Of a stretch of 8,126 nt of DNA, positions 1-7,169 are shown one piece after another. A model generated the notes under the pieces. That model was not told where the DNA came from, did no database searches, and was given only the letters and a program-made list of their open reading frames with translations. Both the position numbers and the translations under genes were made by a program. Within the stretch, counting starts at the first letter, position 1. Every line of letters starts with the position of its first letter. Origin of the DNA: Spirochaetaceae bacterium (GTDB lineage: Bacteria; Spirochaetota; Spirochaetia; Treponematales; Treponemataceae); contig JAISVD010000212.1 of NCBI GenBank assembly GCA_031271875.1, positions 1 through 8,126 on the forward strand, given 5' to 3'.

Positions 1-2
1 TT

Positions 3-431
3 CAGAGGACAATAGCGGGGATCGATCCTCTCCCCGGCGCACAGGATTTTCTTGATGAATTGCGCTCCCTGACACAGGTTATTATCCTCTCGGACACCTT
101 CACCCAGTTCGCGAAGCCTCTCATGAAAAAACTAAGGTTTCCCGCGATCTTCTGCAACACCCTTGAAACAGACAGTTCCGGCGAGGTAACCGGATACAGG
201 CTCCGCCAGCAAAACGGAAAATATCACGCCGTGGCCGCGTTTCAGTCCATCGGTTATCAGGTCATCGCGTCGGGGGATTCCTTTAACGATCTTGAAATGC
301 TCCGCAGGGCCGAAAAGGGGTTCCTCTTCCGTCCGCCGCAGCATATCGCCGACAGTAATCCCCAGTTTCCGGCCTTTACGGAATACAGCGGACTTCTGGA
401 AGCGGTGCGTCCGTTCCTTGCTTTACCCTGA
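3..431 (+). CDS. thrH: ThrH-type phosphoserine phosphatase / homoserine phosphotransferase, C-terminal part (5' end outside window)
   Basis: HAD-superfamily enzyme of the ThrH type. The known family removes phosphate from phosphoserine and can transfer it to homoserine, in the cytoplasm, linking serine and threonine metabolism. The frame is open from base 3, so 142 residues are visible. ThrH of Pseudomonas is about 205 aa, so roughly 65 N-terminal residues, including the DxE catalytic motif I, lie to the left of the window. Visible motifs are the LSDTF strand (HAD motif II), then GYRLRQQNGK with a Lys aligned to the motif III region, then GDSFND (motif IV metal-binding Asp). The ending QFPAFTEY matches ThrH closely. 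A TTG at 60 is an internal codon, not the start. MgtC follows 43 bp downstream on the same strand, so co-transcription is possible. The family assignment is firm; the in vivo substrate is inferred. Confidence 0.9.
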   Translation, partial: QRTIAGIDPLPGAQDFLDELRSLTQVIILSDTFTQFAKPLMKKLRFPAIFCNTLETDSSGEVTGYRLRQQNGKYHAVAAFQSIGYQVIASGDSFNDLEMLRRAEKGFLFRPPQHIADSNPQFPAFTEYSGLLEAVRPFLALP

Positions 432-474
432 CATCTGTCACGGTATCACAGCCCAGGAGGTTCCTTTCCTTATT

Positions 475-1227
475 ATGGATATATTGAAAGCCTTTTTCGT
501 GGATCCGGTTACGGCCCACAAGCTTACTATGGCAAATGCGCTTTTACGGATCCTCCTCTCATTTTTTGCGGGATTCATAATCGGGTTCGTCCGGGAAAAA
601 CGGCGCCAGCCCGCAGGACTGCGTACCCATATACTCATCAGCGTCGCCTCATCCCTGATAATGATGGTGTCCGTTACAATCGCCTCGACCGTCACCGCTG
701 ACGGAACCCCCACAGTGCTCTGGTATGCCGACGGAGCCCGCATAGCTTCCCAGGTGGTTTCCGGGATCGGATTTCTCGGAGCGGGGGTCATACTCAAACA
801 GGGAATAAACATACGGGGCCTTACATCGGCGGCAACAATATGGGCCATTTCCGCCATCGGACTTGCGATAGGGATCGGCCTGTATATTCCGGCCTTCACC
901 ACCCTGGGGGTATTCCTGCTGGTACTCATCTTCGTGGAACGGTTTGAAAAGCGCTATATGCCCTCAAAGGAGATACGGCAGCTCGATCTCCAGTATCACG
1001 CAGGGGGTCAGGATATCCGGGAAATAATCCAGGCGCTGAAATCCGCAGGAATCATCGTCACCGAATACAGCCTCAGCACATCACTCCAATCAGGAAAGAC
1101 CTCAGTGTATCTGCTCATATCCTTCCGGGGGGCGCCTGATACAGCCGGATTCGCGAATATCCTCGCTCAGACAGGGGAACTGGAAAAACTCAGGCTTCTT
1201 TCGGTGCCCAGCAGATTCGGGACCTGA
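475..1227 (+). CDS. MgtC/SapB family membrane protein
   Basis: 250-aa integral membrane protein. The N-terminal part (about residues 19-155) holds around five hydrophobic segments with the MgtC signature: an AGLRT motif after the first helix, then ASQVVSGIGFLGAGVI (91-106) and a GLTSAATIW helix (115-123). The C-terminal part (about 165-245) is soluble and alternates beta and alpha, like the ACT-like domain of long MgtC proteins. Family members are linked to low-Mg2+ growth and to modulation of the F-type ATPase; which role applies here cannot be read from sequence. The ATG at 475 is preferred because residues from there match the family's length. AGGAGG at 455-460 is 14 nt upstream, longer than ideal. 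The frame stays open back to 292, but that stretch overlaps thrH out of frame and does not look like MgtC. The gene ends 14 bp from the convergent DUF554 gene. Confidence 0.9.
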   Translation: MDILKAFFVDPVTAHKLTMANALLRILLSFFAGFIIGFVREKRRQPAGLRTHILISVASSLIMMVSVTIASTVTADGTPTVLWYADGARIASQVVSGIGFLGAGVILKQGINIRGLTSAATIWAISAIGLAIGIGLYIPAFTTLGVFLLVLIFVERFEKRYMPSKEIRQLDLQYHAGGQDIREIIQALKSAGIIVTEYSLSTSLQSGKTSVYLLISFRGAPDTAGFANILAQTGELEKLRLLSVPSRFGT

Positions 1228-1241
1228 TTCCGGCAGCCCTT

Positions 1242-1967
1242 TCAGAAAATCCTGGGTACAAGGGGCGCCGCGAGGACAAAAATCACCACCAGAAGCATGG
1301 CGGGAAGGTAGTTCGCTGTTTTGATCCTGGTTATTCCGAGCAGGTTAAAGCCGATCATCAGTATGAGCGCGCCCCCTACCCCCGTAAGCTCCGCGAGGAG
1401 ACTTTCCGAAACAAAATCCCGGAGAAATCCCGCCGCCAGGGTAAGCAGCCCCTGATATACAAAGATCGAAACAGCGGAAAATGCGGTACCCACACCCATG
1501 GCAGCACCGAAAACGATTGCCATAAAACCGTCCAGCACGGATTTGGTCAGAATAGTCGAATAGTCCCCATCAATTCCGGCCTGAAACGAACCGACTATAG
1601 ACATCGCCCCCACGCAGAACAGTACCGATGAATTGAGGAATCCATAGGCAAACGAGGTTGTCCGGGGCGTACCATCGGGGGGCGTCCGTTTCTTTCCGTA
1701 CACCCGCCGTTCAAGGGCTTTTCCCAAAAGCAGTATTTTACCGTCTATATCCCACCAGGAACCGAAAACCCCTCCAAGAATAAGGGAAAGTACCAGAAAA
1801 ATAACATTTTCGTATTTAAAAGCCATTTGCATTCCAAGCACCAGTGTTGAAATACCAGCGCCGGAACGCACAACCTGAGAAAAATCTTCAGTTATACGGC
1901 GCGAAAACAGGAGACCTGTCAGCGCGCCGATGACCACAGCGGCACAGTTTATGAAAACAGCGATCAT
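1242..1967 (-). CDS. DUF554 family membrane protein (YqgA/YdfK-like)
   Basis: 241-aa polytopic membrane protein of the DUF554 family, typical in length. The diagnostic block is LNSSVLFCVGAMSIVGS followed by QAGIDGDYSTILTKSVLDGF (about residues 111-148). Hydrophobic segments lie near 3-20, 35-48, 55-70, 108-128, 145-178, 193-212 and 220-238. Family function is not well established; a transport or channel role is often assumed. The ATG at 1967 directly abuts the TAA of the upstream gene (TAAATG), so translation is probably coupled. A weak GGGAG lies about 17 nt upstream, inside that gene. It is the last gene of the three-gene minus-strand unit. Its membership alongside two envelope proteins may be incidental. 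The family call is firm; the biochemical role is unknown. Confidence 0.88.
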   Translation of the reverse strand: MIAVFINCAAVVIGALTGLLFSRRITEDFSQVVRSGAGISTLVLGMQMAFKYENVIFLVLSLILGGVFGSWWDIDGKILLLGKALERRVYGKKRTPPDGTPRTTSFAYGFLNSSVLFCVGAMSIVGSFQAGIDGDYSTILTKSVLDGFMAIVFGAAMGVGTAFSAVSIFVYQGLLTLAAGFLRDFVSESLLAELTGVGGALILMIGFNLLGITRIKTANYLPAMLLVVIFVLAAPLVPRIF

Positions 1968-3191
1968 TTATATACCGATGCGGACTCCCACAGCAGCGTT
2001 CAATCCGTTAAGCTTGTACATATTGAGGAAATTCTGCGACTGTAAGGTGGTCATCACATTGAGTTCGAGAACCCTGAGGTTCAACACGAAGCCAAGTTTC
2101 GTCTTCCAGAGCAGCTCCTCATAACCAAAGCCGAAATCAAGACTGAACAGCCGCTTGATATTCAGCTGAGCCATAACTCCTGCTCCGAAAACCGGCTTGT
2201 CATAAACCGTAAACAGGGACAAAGCCACATTCGGTCTAAGGACAATAAAATCACTCTTGAACGGCCTGAACAGCGCATACAGCTCAAACGTCAAGGGGCG
2301 GCGGACTTTGTATGACTCGTTATCCGAATAAGACTCTTCACTGCTATCGGTAATAACGTCATCGGAATTAAACTCATTATCGATCAACTGGTCCAGCATA
2401 CCCGATTGATGTATGTTGAAAGAAACGGAATACCCCATTTTATGGTTCAGCTCAGCGGGAAGCAGGGGTATGTTGACCACCGACAGTCCCAGATCAAGCA
2501 TGGACAGGAGCTCAAATTCCACATCCAGTGAAAGATCAAAACCTCTTCCGTCCAGGAACCTGTTCAGGTCGGACAATTCATAGGTAAATGAATCTGAATT
2601 GTCATGAAGAGGAACAGGAGCATAGACATTTACATCGGCCTTCCCGTCGATATAGATAGTACCGTCCCTGCTCGTCTGCAGGGTATAACTGATATCCGGT
2701 TTCGGAATATATATCAGGGGAATGAACATTGCCGGTTTTACTTTGTATTTGAACCGTCCCGCCTGTCCGGAAACATGGAAGCCCACGTCGGCAAACACAC
2801 TGCCCCCGGCGGCAGCGTTACCCTCGAACACCTTTCCCGCTTCCTTGTTCCCTTCGGAAATAAACTCAAAAAGGGATTTGGGCAGGCTTCCGTACATCAG
2901 GGCGTCAGTTCCCGCAAAAAACCCGATCCCGAATTTCGATCCAAAGTTGATATTCACAAACGCTTCGGCATCTGCGGCCACGTTCAACTGCAAACCATTA
3001 TCCGCCATTTTATCGCTGATCGCGTTGAGATCGATGGTTATGGTTTCCTGAAAGATATCTCCGAAAAACAGATAATTGTTGGCGACCCCGCCGCTCACAT
3101 CGGCACCAATCTCGAAATACCGGCGGGGTTTTTCAGCCCAGAGGGAAACAATACTTATCAGCAGTAATACAGTGTATAAACTCTTTTTCAT
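1968..3191 (-). CDS. secreted, beta-rich protein, probable outer-membrane beta-barrel (unrecognised family)
   Basis: 407 aa; I do not recognise a named family. Residues 1-19 form a signal peptide (two Lys, hydrophobic core, then SLWA before Glu20). The mature part alternates short amphipathic strands with Gly/Asn turns and many aromatic residues, for example NINFGSKFGIGFFAG near 80-94 and LDFGFGYEELLWKTKLGFVL at 351-370. This is the look of a transmembrane beta-barrel or of a beta-rich envelope protein. Residues 271-293 are a conspicuous acidic Ser/Asp/Glu loop (2313-2381), a plausible exposed loop. The last residues, VGVRIGI, lack the classic C-terminal Phe. GGGGGAGG in the end of the upstream lipoprotein gene lies about 10 nt before the ATG, and the gap between the genes is only 3 bp, so the two are made together. 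A partnership at the outer membrane is inferred from this coupling, not shown. Confidence 0.8.
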   Translation of the reverse strand: MKKSLYTVLLLISIVSLWAEKPRRYFEIGADVSGGVANNYLFFGDIFQETITIDLNAISDKMADNGLQLNVAADAEAFVNINFGSKFGIGFFAGTDALMYGSLPKSLFEFISEGNKEAGKVFEGNAAAGGSVFADVGFHVSGQAGRFKYKVKPAMFIPLIYIPKPDISYTLQTSRDGTIYIDGKADVNVYAPVPLHDNSDSFTYELSDLNRFLDGRGFDLSLDVEFELLSMLDLGLSVVNIPLLPAELNHKMGYSVSFNIHQSGMLDQLIDNEFNSDDVITDSSEESYSDNESYKVRRPLTFELYALFRPFKSDFIVLRPNVALSLFTVYDKPVFGAGVMAQLNIKRLFSLDFGFGYEELLWKTKLGFVLNLRVLELNVMTTLQSQNFLNMYKLNGLNAAVGVRIGI

Positions 3192-3194
3192 GGT

Positions 3195-5771
3195 TTACTT
3201 TCCTCCCCCGAGTTCGATAACTTCATCAATGGTCGAAACAACGGTTATACTTATCGTGGTATCAAATGTACCCCCTCGTTTCAGGAAATACTCACCATCG
3301 GGGATATTCATTTCCAGCTTGGGGCTGAACGGTATCTGATTCATAACCCTTTCAATCTCCTCTTTGTCGAGGGACACGGATGTCTCCCCCTCTTTAAGGT
3401 TGAATATTTGTTTCTCGAATTCGGACCCGCTATCCATATCAGCTTTAATAAAAAGGGCCAGGTTATCCATATCTTCCTTAGCAGCAGAATCGATGATATG
3501 GTTTCTATTATTAAACGACAGCGTCATTGTATTGAGATATTTGAGAAGATCCTGCGTCTTTGAATTATCCGCTCCCGCTTTCCTGCCGAACAGATCCGAG
3601 GAACCGTCGGAGAGCATCCCGGCAAAGGTGATGACAGAGCTGCCCGTACCACCGGGGCCGGAATCGACAGAAAGTTTCAAGGGCAGTTCAAACAGGAGTT
3701 CCACTTTGAAGGGCTTCTTGGCATCGACATCAGTACGGGAAAGGGTAATCGGACCACCGGAGGTGATATTATAGGAAAGACGGAGATCTTCAGGACGTTT
3801 CTTCAGTATATCCGTAAACTCCTCTTCAAGCAAGAGACTGGGTTCGGGAAGCTCCCCCGTAAAGACCTGGTCTACAACTGTGCTGAAATCCAGCGGCGTT
3901 TTCATCACCAAGGAATCGTCATAGAGAGGACTGCCGGAAGCGCCGGTATATTCGGCCTCCAGCAGCATGGACAGTTGAGCGTCAAACGCAGAGGGCCCGC
4001 TCAGATAGACCCGCAGGGGGAGCGAACTGAGATCGATACCGTCATCGAGATAGTCGGCTATCACGCTCAGATCCACCGCGTTTTTACCAGCCTCGGGGAA
4101 TTCACCGGAAAACCCCAGGTTTCCGGGATTAACCGTAACGGATGTCCAATCGGCGACCAGCTCAGCGGTTCCCTCAATGGCTTTTACACTAGCGCCTGGT
4201 TTAACATCGGCCACAGTAATCTCAGCTGGAAGGTCAATGGTTACAACAAAATCAATGCTCTGACTGCCTGATGGAACAAAGTCAAAAGGGCTGTTACTGA
4301 ATAGTATATCGGTTCCCGTGGTGAGAGATCGGGTCTGATCAATACCGAAAGCATCACATTTTACTTTCAGATTGATTCCGGAAGAGACGATAAGTTCCGT
4401 GAAGTTGGCGGAGATACCAATCTCATCAAACGTTATTTTCTTCACCCAGTCGTCAAACTCCGAGGGAAGATCAACCGTTATCGGAGAGGGAGAGAGTATG
4501 TCAGAATCAAGCTCTGCGGTATTTATCGTCACCTCGGCAAACTGTTCTATTGAAGTTTTTATAGACATGTTGTAATCGATAGAACCTCCCTGGATACCGC
4601 TTATAGAGGCGCCATTGCCGCCGGTTGCGATGATGATTTTACCGGCTACGGTAAGGTCATTCCGGTTGAGCGTCTGTCCGGAAAGGGACGTAACACCCTT
4701 ACCGATATCGATGAGGTCGAGACCGCTGTTCTGCTGTATCGAAAAGGCAATATCCTGTATCAGGCCGTTCATTGTAACGCCGGAAGAGGTATCGGGTCCG
4801 ACCGACAGGAAGAGGGAACCCGCTCCTATCTCCGCGCTTTTGAAAAGAGCCGGAAGACTGTCAATATCCACGGTTGAACTGATATCGAGTTCGACAGGAG
4901 CATCAAGTTTGATACCCTCGGCGGCGGAAAAGGCTATATCACTCAACTCCGCGGAAACACCCAGGTTCCCGGCGGATTGTCCGGGAGTACCGCCCGAGAA
5001 GCTTATGGACGCGGAGATTTTAACGATCTCCGGCCATACAACAGCGGCGAGATTCATGACTACAGAACCGGTACTGTTTACGGAATCAAGCGTAACGCTG
5101 CCGCCTGTCGAGGTCAACACATTCTGTGAGGCATCCATAAGTTTGACATTATCGATGGTTATCTTCAGATCATCGGATATCGCCGGAGAAACGGCGAACC
5201 CTATCTCCATATTCCCGGAAGTAAATGTCACGCGGGTGAATGCATCGGTTCCCATGGGAAGAAGCAGCAGGCCTGAGGAGTCCCCGCTCCCGTTCGGAAC
5301 AATAAGAGGCACGGATTGGACAACGAAGGACGCCTGTTCCTCAATAGCGGAAAAGACCCCGCCCAGATCGACGCTTATCGTCTTATCCTCGTCAACTGCC
5401 GCCGCCGGGATATCGATGCTCTGGCTTATGGCCCTGGAGAGGTCACCTCCCAGATCAAGATCATTCAGATACTCCCCTATATCGAGGGTTATATCCGTAA
5501 GGGGATAATGGATAAGGTATTTCTGTATCCCAAGAGGATCGGCGGTGTCATGGAAATCATACACACCGAGACCTTCAATATCATCGCCAATAAGTTTTGT
5601 GATCTCTTTTATGGATACATAATCGGTGATCAGGAATTCCTTCTCTCCCAGAGGAAGATATATACCAGGATCGCCTTTTACGTGGATTTTTTTCGGTATA
5701 CTGAAATTACATGAAATGAAAAACAGCGCAACGGCGATATATAAAATATACAGCAGAATATTTCTTTTCAT
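3195..5771 (-). CDS. large lipoprotein, beta-rich, unrecognised family
   Basis: 858 aa, the largest gene here; not assignable to a known family. The N-terminus has a Lys-Arg start, a hydrophobic stretch, and the lipobox F-I-S-C with Cys21 as the likely lipidated residue. This loose lipobox is typical of spirochaetes. After Cys21 comes a motif containing KGDPGIYLPLGEKEF (32-46). The remainder is acidic and dominated by alternating strand patterns with Gly, Ser and Asp turns. Patterns such as SDDLKITIDNVKLMD (199-213) and SSGVTMNGLIQDIAFSI (329-345) look like variants of one beta module (inference). No catalytic motif is seen, and the only other Cys is at 472, so a structural or binding role is likelier than an enzyme. 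The start is supported by AGAGGAG seven nt before the ATG. It is the first gene of the unit with the secreted protein and DUF554 genes. Confidence 0.85.
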   Translation of the reverse strand: MKRNILLYILYIAVALFFISCNFSIPKKIHVKGDPGIYLPLGEKEFLITDYVSIKEITKLIGDDIEGLGVYDFHDTADPLGIQKYLIHYPLTDITLDIGEYLNDLDLGGDLSRAISQSIDIPAAAVDEDKTISVDLGGVFSAIEEQASFVVQSVPLIVPNGSGDSSGLLLLPMGTDAFTRVTFTSGNMEIGFAVSPAISDDLKITIDNVKLMDASQNVLTSTGGSVTLDSVNSTGSVVMNLAAVVWPEIVKISASISFSGGTPGQSAGNLGVSAELSDIAFSAAEGIKLDAPVELDISSTVDIDSLPALFKSAEIGAGSLFLSVGPDTSSGVTMNGLIQDIAFSIQQNSGLDLIDIGKGVTSLSGQTLNRNDLTVAGKIIIATGGNGASISGIQGGSIDYNMSIKTSIEQFAEVTINTAELDSDILSPSPITVDLPSEFDDWVKKITFDEIGISANFTELIVSSGINLKVKCDAFGIDQTRSLTTGTDILFSNSPFDFVPSGSQSIDFVVTIDLPAEITVADVKPGASVKAIEGTAELVADWTSVTVNPGNLGFSGEFPEAGKNAVDLSVIADYLDDGIDLSSLPLRVYLSGPSAFDAQLSMLLEAEYTGASGSPLYDDSLVMKTPLDFSTVVDQVFTGELPEPSLLLEEEFTDILKKRPEDLRLSYNITSGGPITLSRTDVDAKKPFKVELLFELPLKLSVDSGPGGTGSSVITFAGMLSDGSSDLFGRKAGADNSKTQDLLKYLNTMTLSFNNRNHIIDSAAKEDMDNLALFIKADMDSGSEFEKQIFNLKEGETSVSLDKEEIERVMNQIPFSPKLEMNIPDGEYFLKRGGTFDTTISITVVSTIDEVIELGGGK

Positions 5772-5839
5772 AGGCCAACTCCTCTTGTAATGTTTTTTTT
5801 ATGGCAGACACAGACAGTAATTTAAACATTAATACTGAC

Positions 5840-5866
5840 ATTATAGCATATTTCATTCTTTGTTAA
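5840..5866 (-). promoter_or_regulatory. extended -10 promoter for the lipoprotein unit
   Basis: On the minus strand a perfect TATAAT lies at 5845-5840, preceded by TGC (5848-5846), giving the extended -10 element TGnTATAAT. A TTAACA (5866-5861) sits 15 nt upstream as a weak, slightly close -35; TATTAA at 17 nt spacing is the alternative. Transcription would start near 5833, leaving a leader of about 60 nt before the ATG at 5771. A loose inverted repeat, CAGTA...TACTG, spans 5815-5837 around the expected start. The surrounding 5772-5886 gap is AT-rich and holds no gene. Confidence 0.6.
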
Positions 5867-5886
5867 TAGCTGTTTTTTATGTAAAA

Positions 5887-6471
5887 TCATCCGTTTTTTT
5901 CAGAAAAGAGGTTTTGCTTCAAAAATATATAGATCACGGTCCCTGTCACAGGAGGGACAGCAAAAAGGAGAAAAAGCGCCGGATATCCCAGAATATCGAT
6001 GATAAAACCACCGGAGAGGCTTCCTATTACATTGGCCGCCCCGGCGGCGGCGATTGAGTACAAGGTCATCGATACGGCGAGATACTTGCGGGGGACATTG
6101 GCGGCGACAAAGGAGACCGCGGCAGGATGAAACAATCCGCAGGTGACCGAATTGGGGAGCTGCCCGATTACCGCCCCGGTGAGCGTAGGGAATATCACGT
6201 AGATCAGGGAACGGCAGGCGATGGACCCGAGGCAGAACACGATGAGCCTGAGGCTGCCGAACCGTTTTATGAAACGGCCGGAAAAAAACATGAAAGGAAT
6301 TTCGGCTATAGCCTGTATAGCCCAGAGGGCTGCGGAGGTATTGAGATGGAGGTATTCATGTATATAGAAGGATATATACCGCTGAGCAGGAACCAGCCCC
6401 AGGACACCGCAGATTAAGAGCGTCGGTCTTATAAAACCGTAGCGGCGTTTACTTCGGGAATCAGAAACAGC
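5887..6471 (-). pseudogene. MFS transporter, C-terminal half only (5' truncated)
   Basis: The frame is open for 194 codons from the TGA at 5887-5889 back to an in-frame TAG at 6472-6474, with no ATG, GTG or TTG before the Met at 6291. The translation is the second half of a 12-helix major facilitator transporter. It starts with a basic loop (SKRRYGF), enters TM7 (LLICGVLGLVPAQRYISFYI), and continues with the conserved AIAEIPFMFFSGRFIKRFGS, which fits TM8 and the loop that precedes TM9. QLPNSVTCGLFHPAAVSF and GGFIIDILGYPALFLLF follow in later helices. It most resembles the MFS_1-like/LacY-type sugar or nucleoside transporter group. About 200 N-terminal residues (six helices) are missing, replaced at the right by the AbiE locus on the other strand. 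The Met at 6291 falls in mid-domain and is unlikely to be a true start. Substrate unknown; almost certainly non-functional. Confidence 0.82.
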
Positions 6472-6478
6472 CTACAGG

Positions 6479-6507
6479 TTGACAATGAAGAGATTTTGGA
6501 TTATTTT
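6479..6507 (+). promoter_or_regulatory. promoter of the AbiE locus
   Basis: A perfect -35 TTGACA at 6479-6484 is followed, after a 17-nt spacer, by TATTTT at 6502-6507 (four of six matches to TATAAT). It lies 57 nt upstream of the GTG start of abiEi. Its -10 overlaps the first of two palindromes, which fits repression by AbiEi. The -35 begins only 5 nt beyond the stop codon that bounds the MFS remnant, so the transporter scar lies immediately upstream. Confidence 0.6.
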
Positions 6508-6534
6508 AATACCATTAAAATGTATTATTATACA
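6503..6534 (+). promoter_or_regulatory. two adjacent palindromes, probable AbiEi operator
   Basis: Palindrome 1 (6503-6521) is ATTTTAAT-ACC-ATTAAAAT with perfect 8-bp arms. Palindrome 2 (6521-6534) is TGTAT-TATT-ATACA with perfect 5-bp arms, and shares its first base with palindrome 1. Both sit between the -10 and the ribosome binding site of abiEi. In studied AbiE systems the antitoxin AbiEi represses its own promoter by binding inverted repeats cooperatively, so an operator role is a reasonable inference. The high AT content means chance palindromes cannot be fully excluded. Confidence 0.55.
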
Positions 6535-6552
6535 AACAAAATAGTACGTTTT

Positions 6553-6559
6553 GGAGGTG
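6553..6559 (+). promoter_or_regulatory. ribosome binding site fixing the GTG start of abiEi
   Basis: GGAGGTG is a near-full complement of the 16S rRNA tail. GGAGG (6553-6557) ends 6 nt before the GTG at 6564, which decides in favour of this non-ATG start; no ATG lies nearby in this frame. Confidence 0.75.
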
Positions 6560-6563
6560 TCCT

Positions 6564-7169
6564 GTGACTAACTGTCGTATTCAAAAAGTTACGAATCTCT
6601 GCAAAACCGAAGGCCCAATCATTCGTGCCTCTGCTCTTCGCTCTGCCGGTTTTTGCGGTAAAGATACAGACGAACTTATTCGGCTTGGCATTCTGCAACG
6701 CCTTCGCAGGGGTTACTATATCCCGCCGGAAAAACTGAATGATATAGATACGTATGGAATAATTTCCGCCCTGATTCCTGATGGGATTATCTCTCTTTTT
6801 TCAGCCGCGCAATACCATGACCTCTCAAGCGTTATTCCTCAGAAAATTGATATAACCCTGCCTGTTCATAAACGTGTTCCTATTCTGCCGGAAGATATTC
6901 ATGTCACAATCCACAAAGCGATTCAGCGTATTTATGAAGTAGGGATACAAACCGTACAAATCAATGAGTATTCACTGAATATCTACGACCGGGAACGTAC
7001 TGTCTGCGATTTTTTCCGTATGAGGAATCAGATAGGCAAAGATTGTACATTTGAGGTTCTTAAAAATTATATGGCAGGGAAGAAACAACTGCAAAAACTA
7101 TCTGAATACGCTGAACTGCTTCAGATAAAAAAAGTGCTTTTTTCTTATCTGGAGGTACTTGTCGTATGA
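6564..7169 (+). CDS. abiEi: AbiEi-family antitoxin / transcriptional regulator (type IV TA)
   Basis: 201 aa, a normal length for the family. AbiEi is the antitoxin of the AbiE system: it counters the nucleotidyltransferase toxin AbiEii without binding it and represses its own operon. Residues 5-55 form a winged helix: the helices are followed by ELIRLGILQRLRRGYYIPPE (37-56), the typical recognition helix and wing. Then come an ISLFSAAQYHDLS segment (76-88) and the family block IYDRERTVCDFFR (140-152). The gene overlaps the toxin start by 4 bp (ATGA), the standard arrangement. It starts with GTG behind a strong ribosome binding site. The coding sequence is AT-rich: 6841-6900 has 23 G/C of 60, against 35 of 60 in a sample from mgtC (841-900), which suggests transfer. 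Because the toxin is destroyed, this is now an orphan antitoxin. Confidence 0.87.
   Translation: MTNCRIQKVTNLCKTEGPIIRASALRSAGFCGKDTDELIRLGILQRLRRGYYIPPEKLNDIDTYGIISALIPDGIISLFSAAQYHDLSSVIPQKIDITLPVHKRVPILPEDIHVTIHKAIQRIYEVGIQTVQINEYSLNIYDRERTVCDFFRMRNQIGKDCTFEVLKNYMAGKKQLQKLSEYAELLQIKKVLFSYLEVLVV

Noticed and set aside
292..474. N-terminal extension of mgtC by 61 codons
   Set aside because: It overlaps thrH in another frame, the added residues are basic and low-complexity in character, and the ATG at 475 gives the normal family start.
438..929. 163-codon minus-strand open frame
   Set aside because: Antisense to the well-supported mgtC gene; its translation resembles no family.
2604..3167. 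187-codon plus-strand open frame
   Set aside because: Antisense to the secreted beta-rich protein, which has a signal peptide, a strong ribosome binding site and operon spacing.
4615..5508. 297-codon plus-strand open frame
   Set aside because: It lies entirely antisense to the lipoprotein gene, is Ser/Pro/Ile-rich with no recognisable domain, and has no good ribosome binding site. It is a by-product of codon bias on the other strand.
5872..5900. T-runs as an intrinsic terminator of the MFS remnant
   Set aside because: The T-runs are on the plus strand (A-runs in the minus-strand transcript) and no stem precedes them.
5887..6291. Complete 134-aa membrane protein starting at the Met at 6291
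   Set aside because: The same frame continues upstream with clear MFS TM7-TM8 sequence, so the Met is internal to a truncated transporter.
6127..6417. 96-codon plus-strand open frame
   Set aside because: Antisense to the MFS remnant; its composition, rich in Glu, Gly and Pro, is that of a shadow frame.
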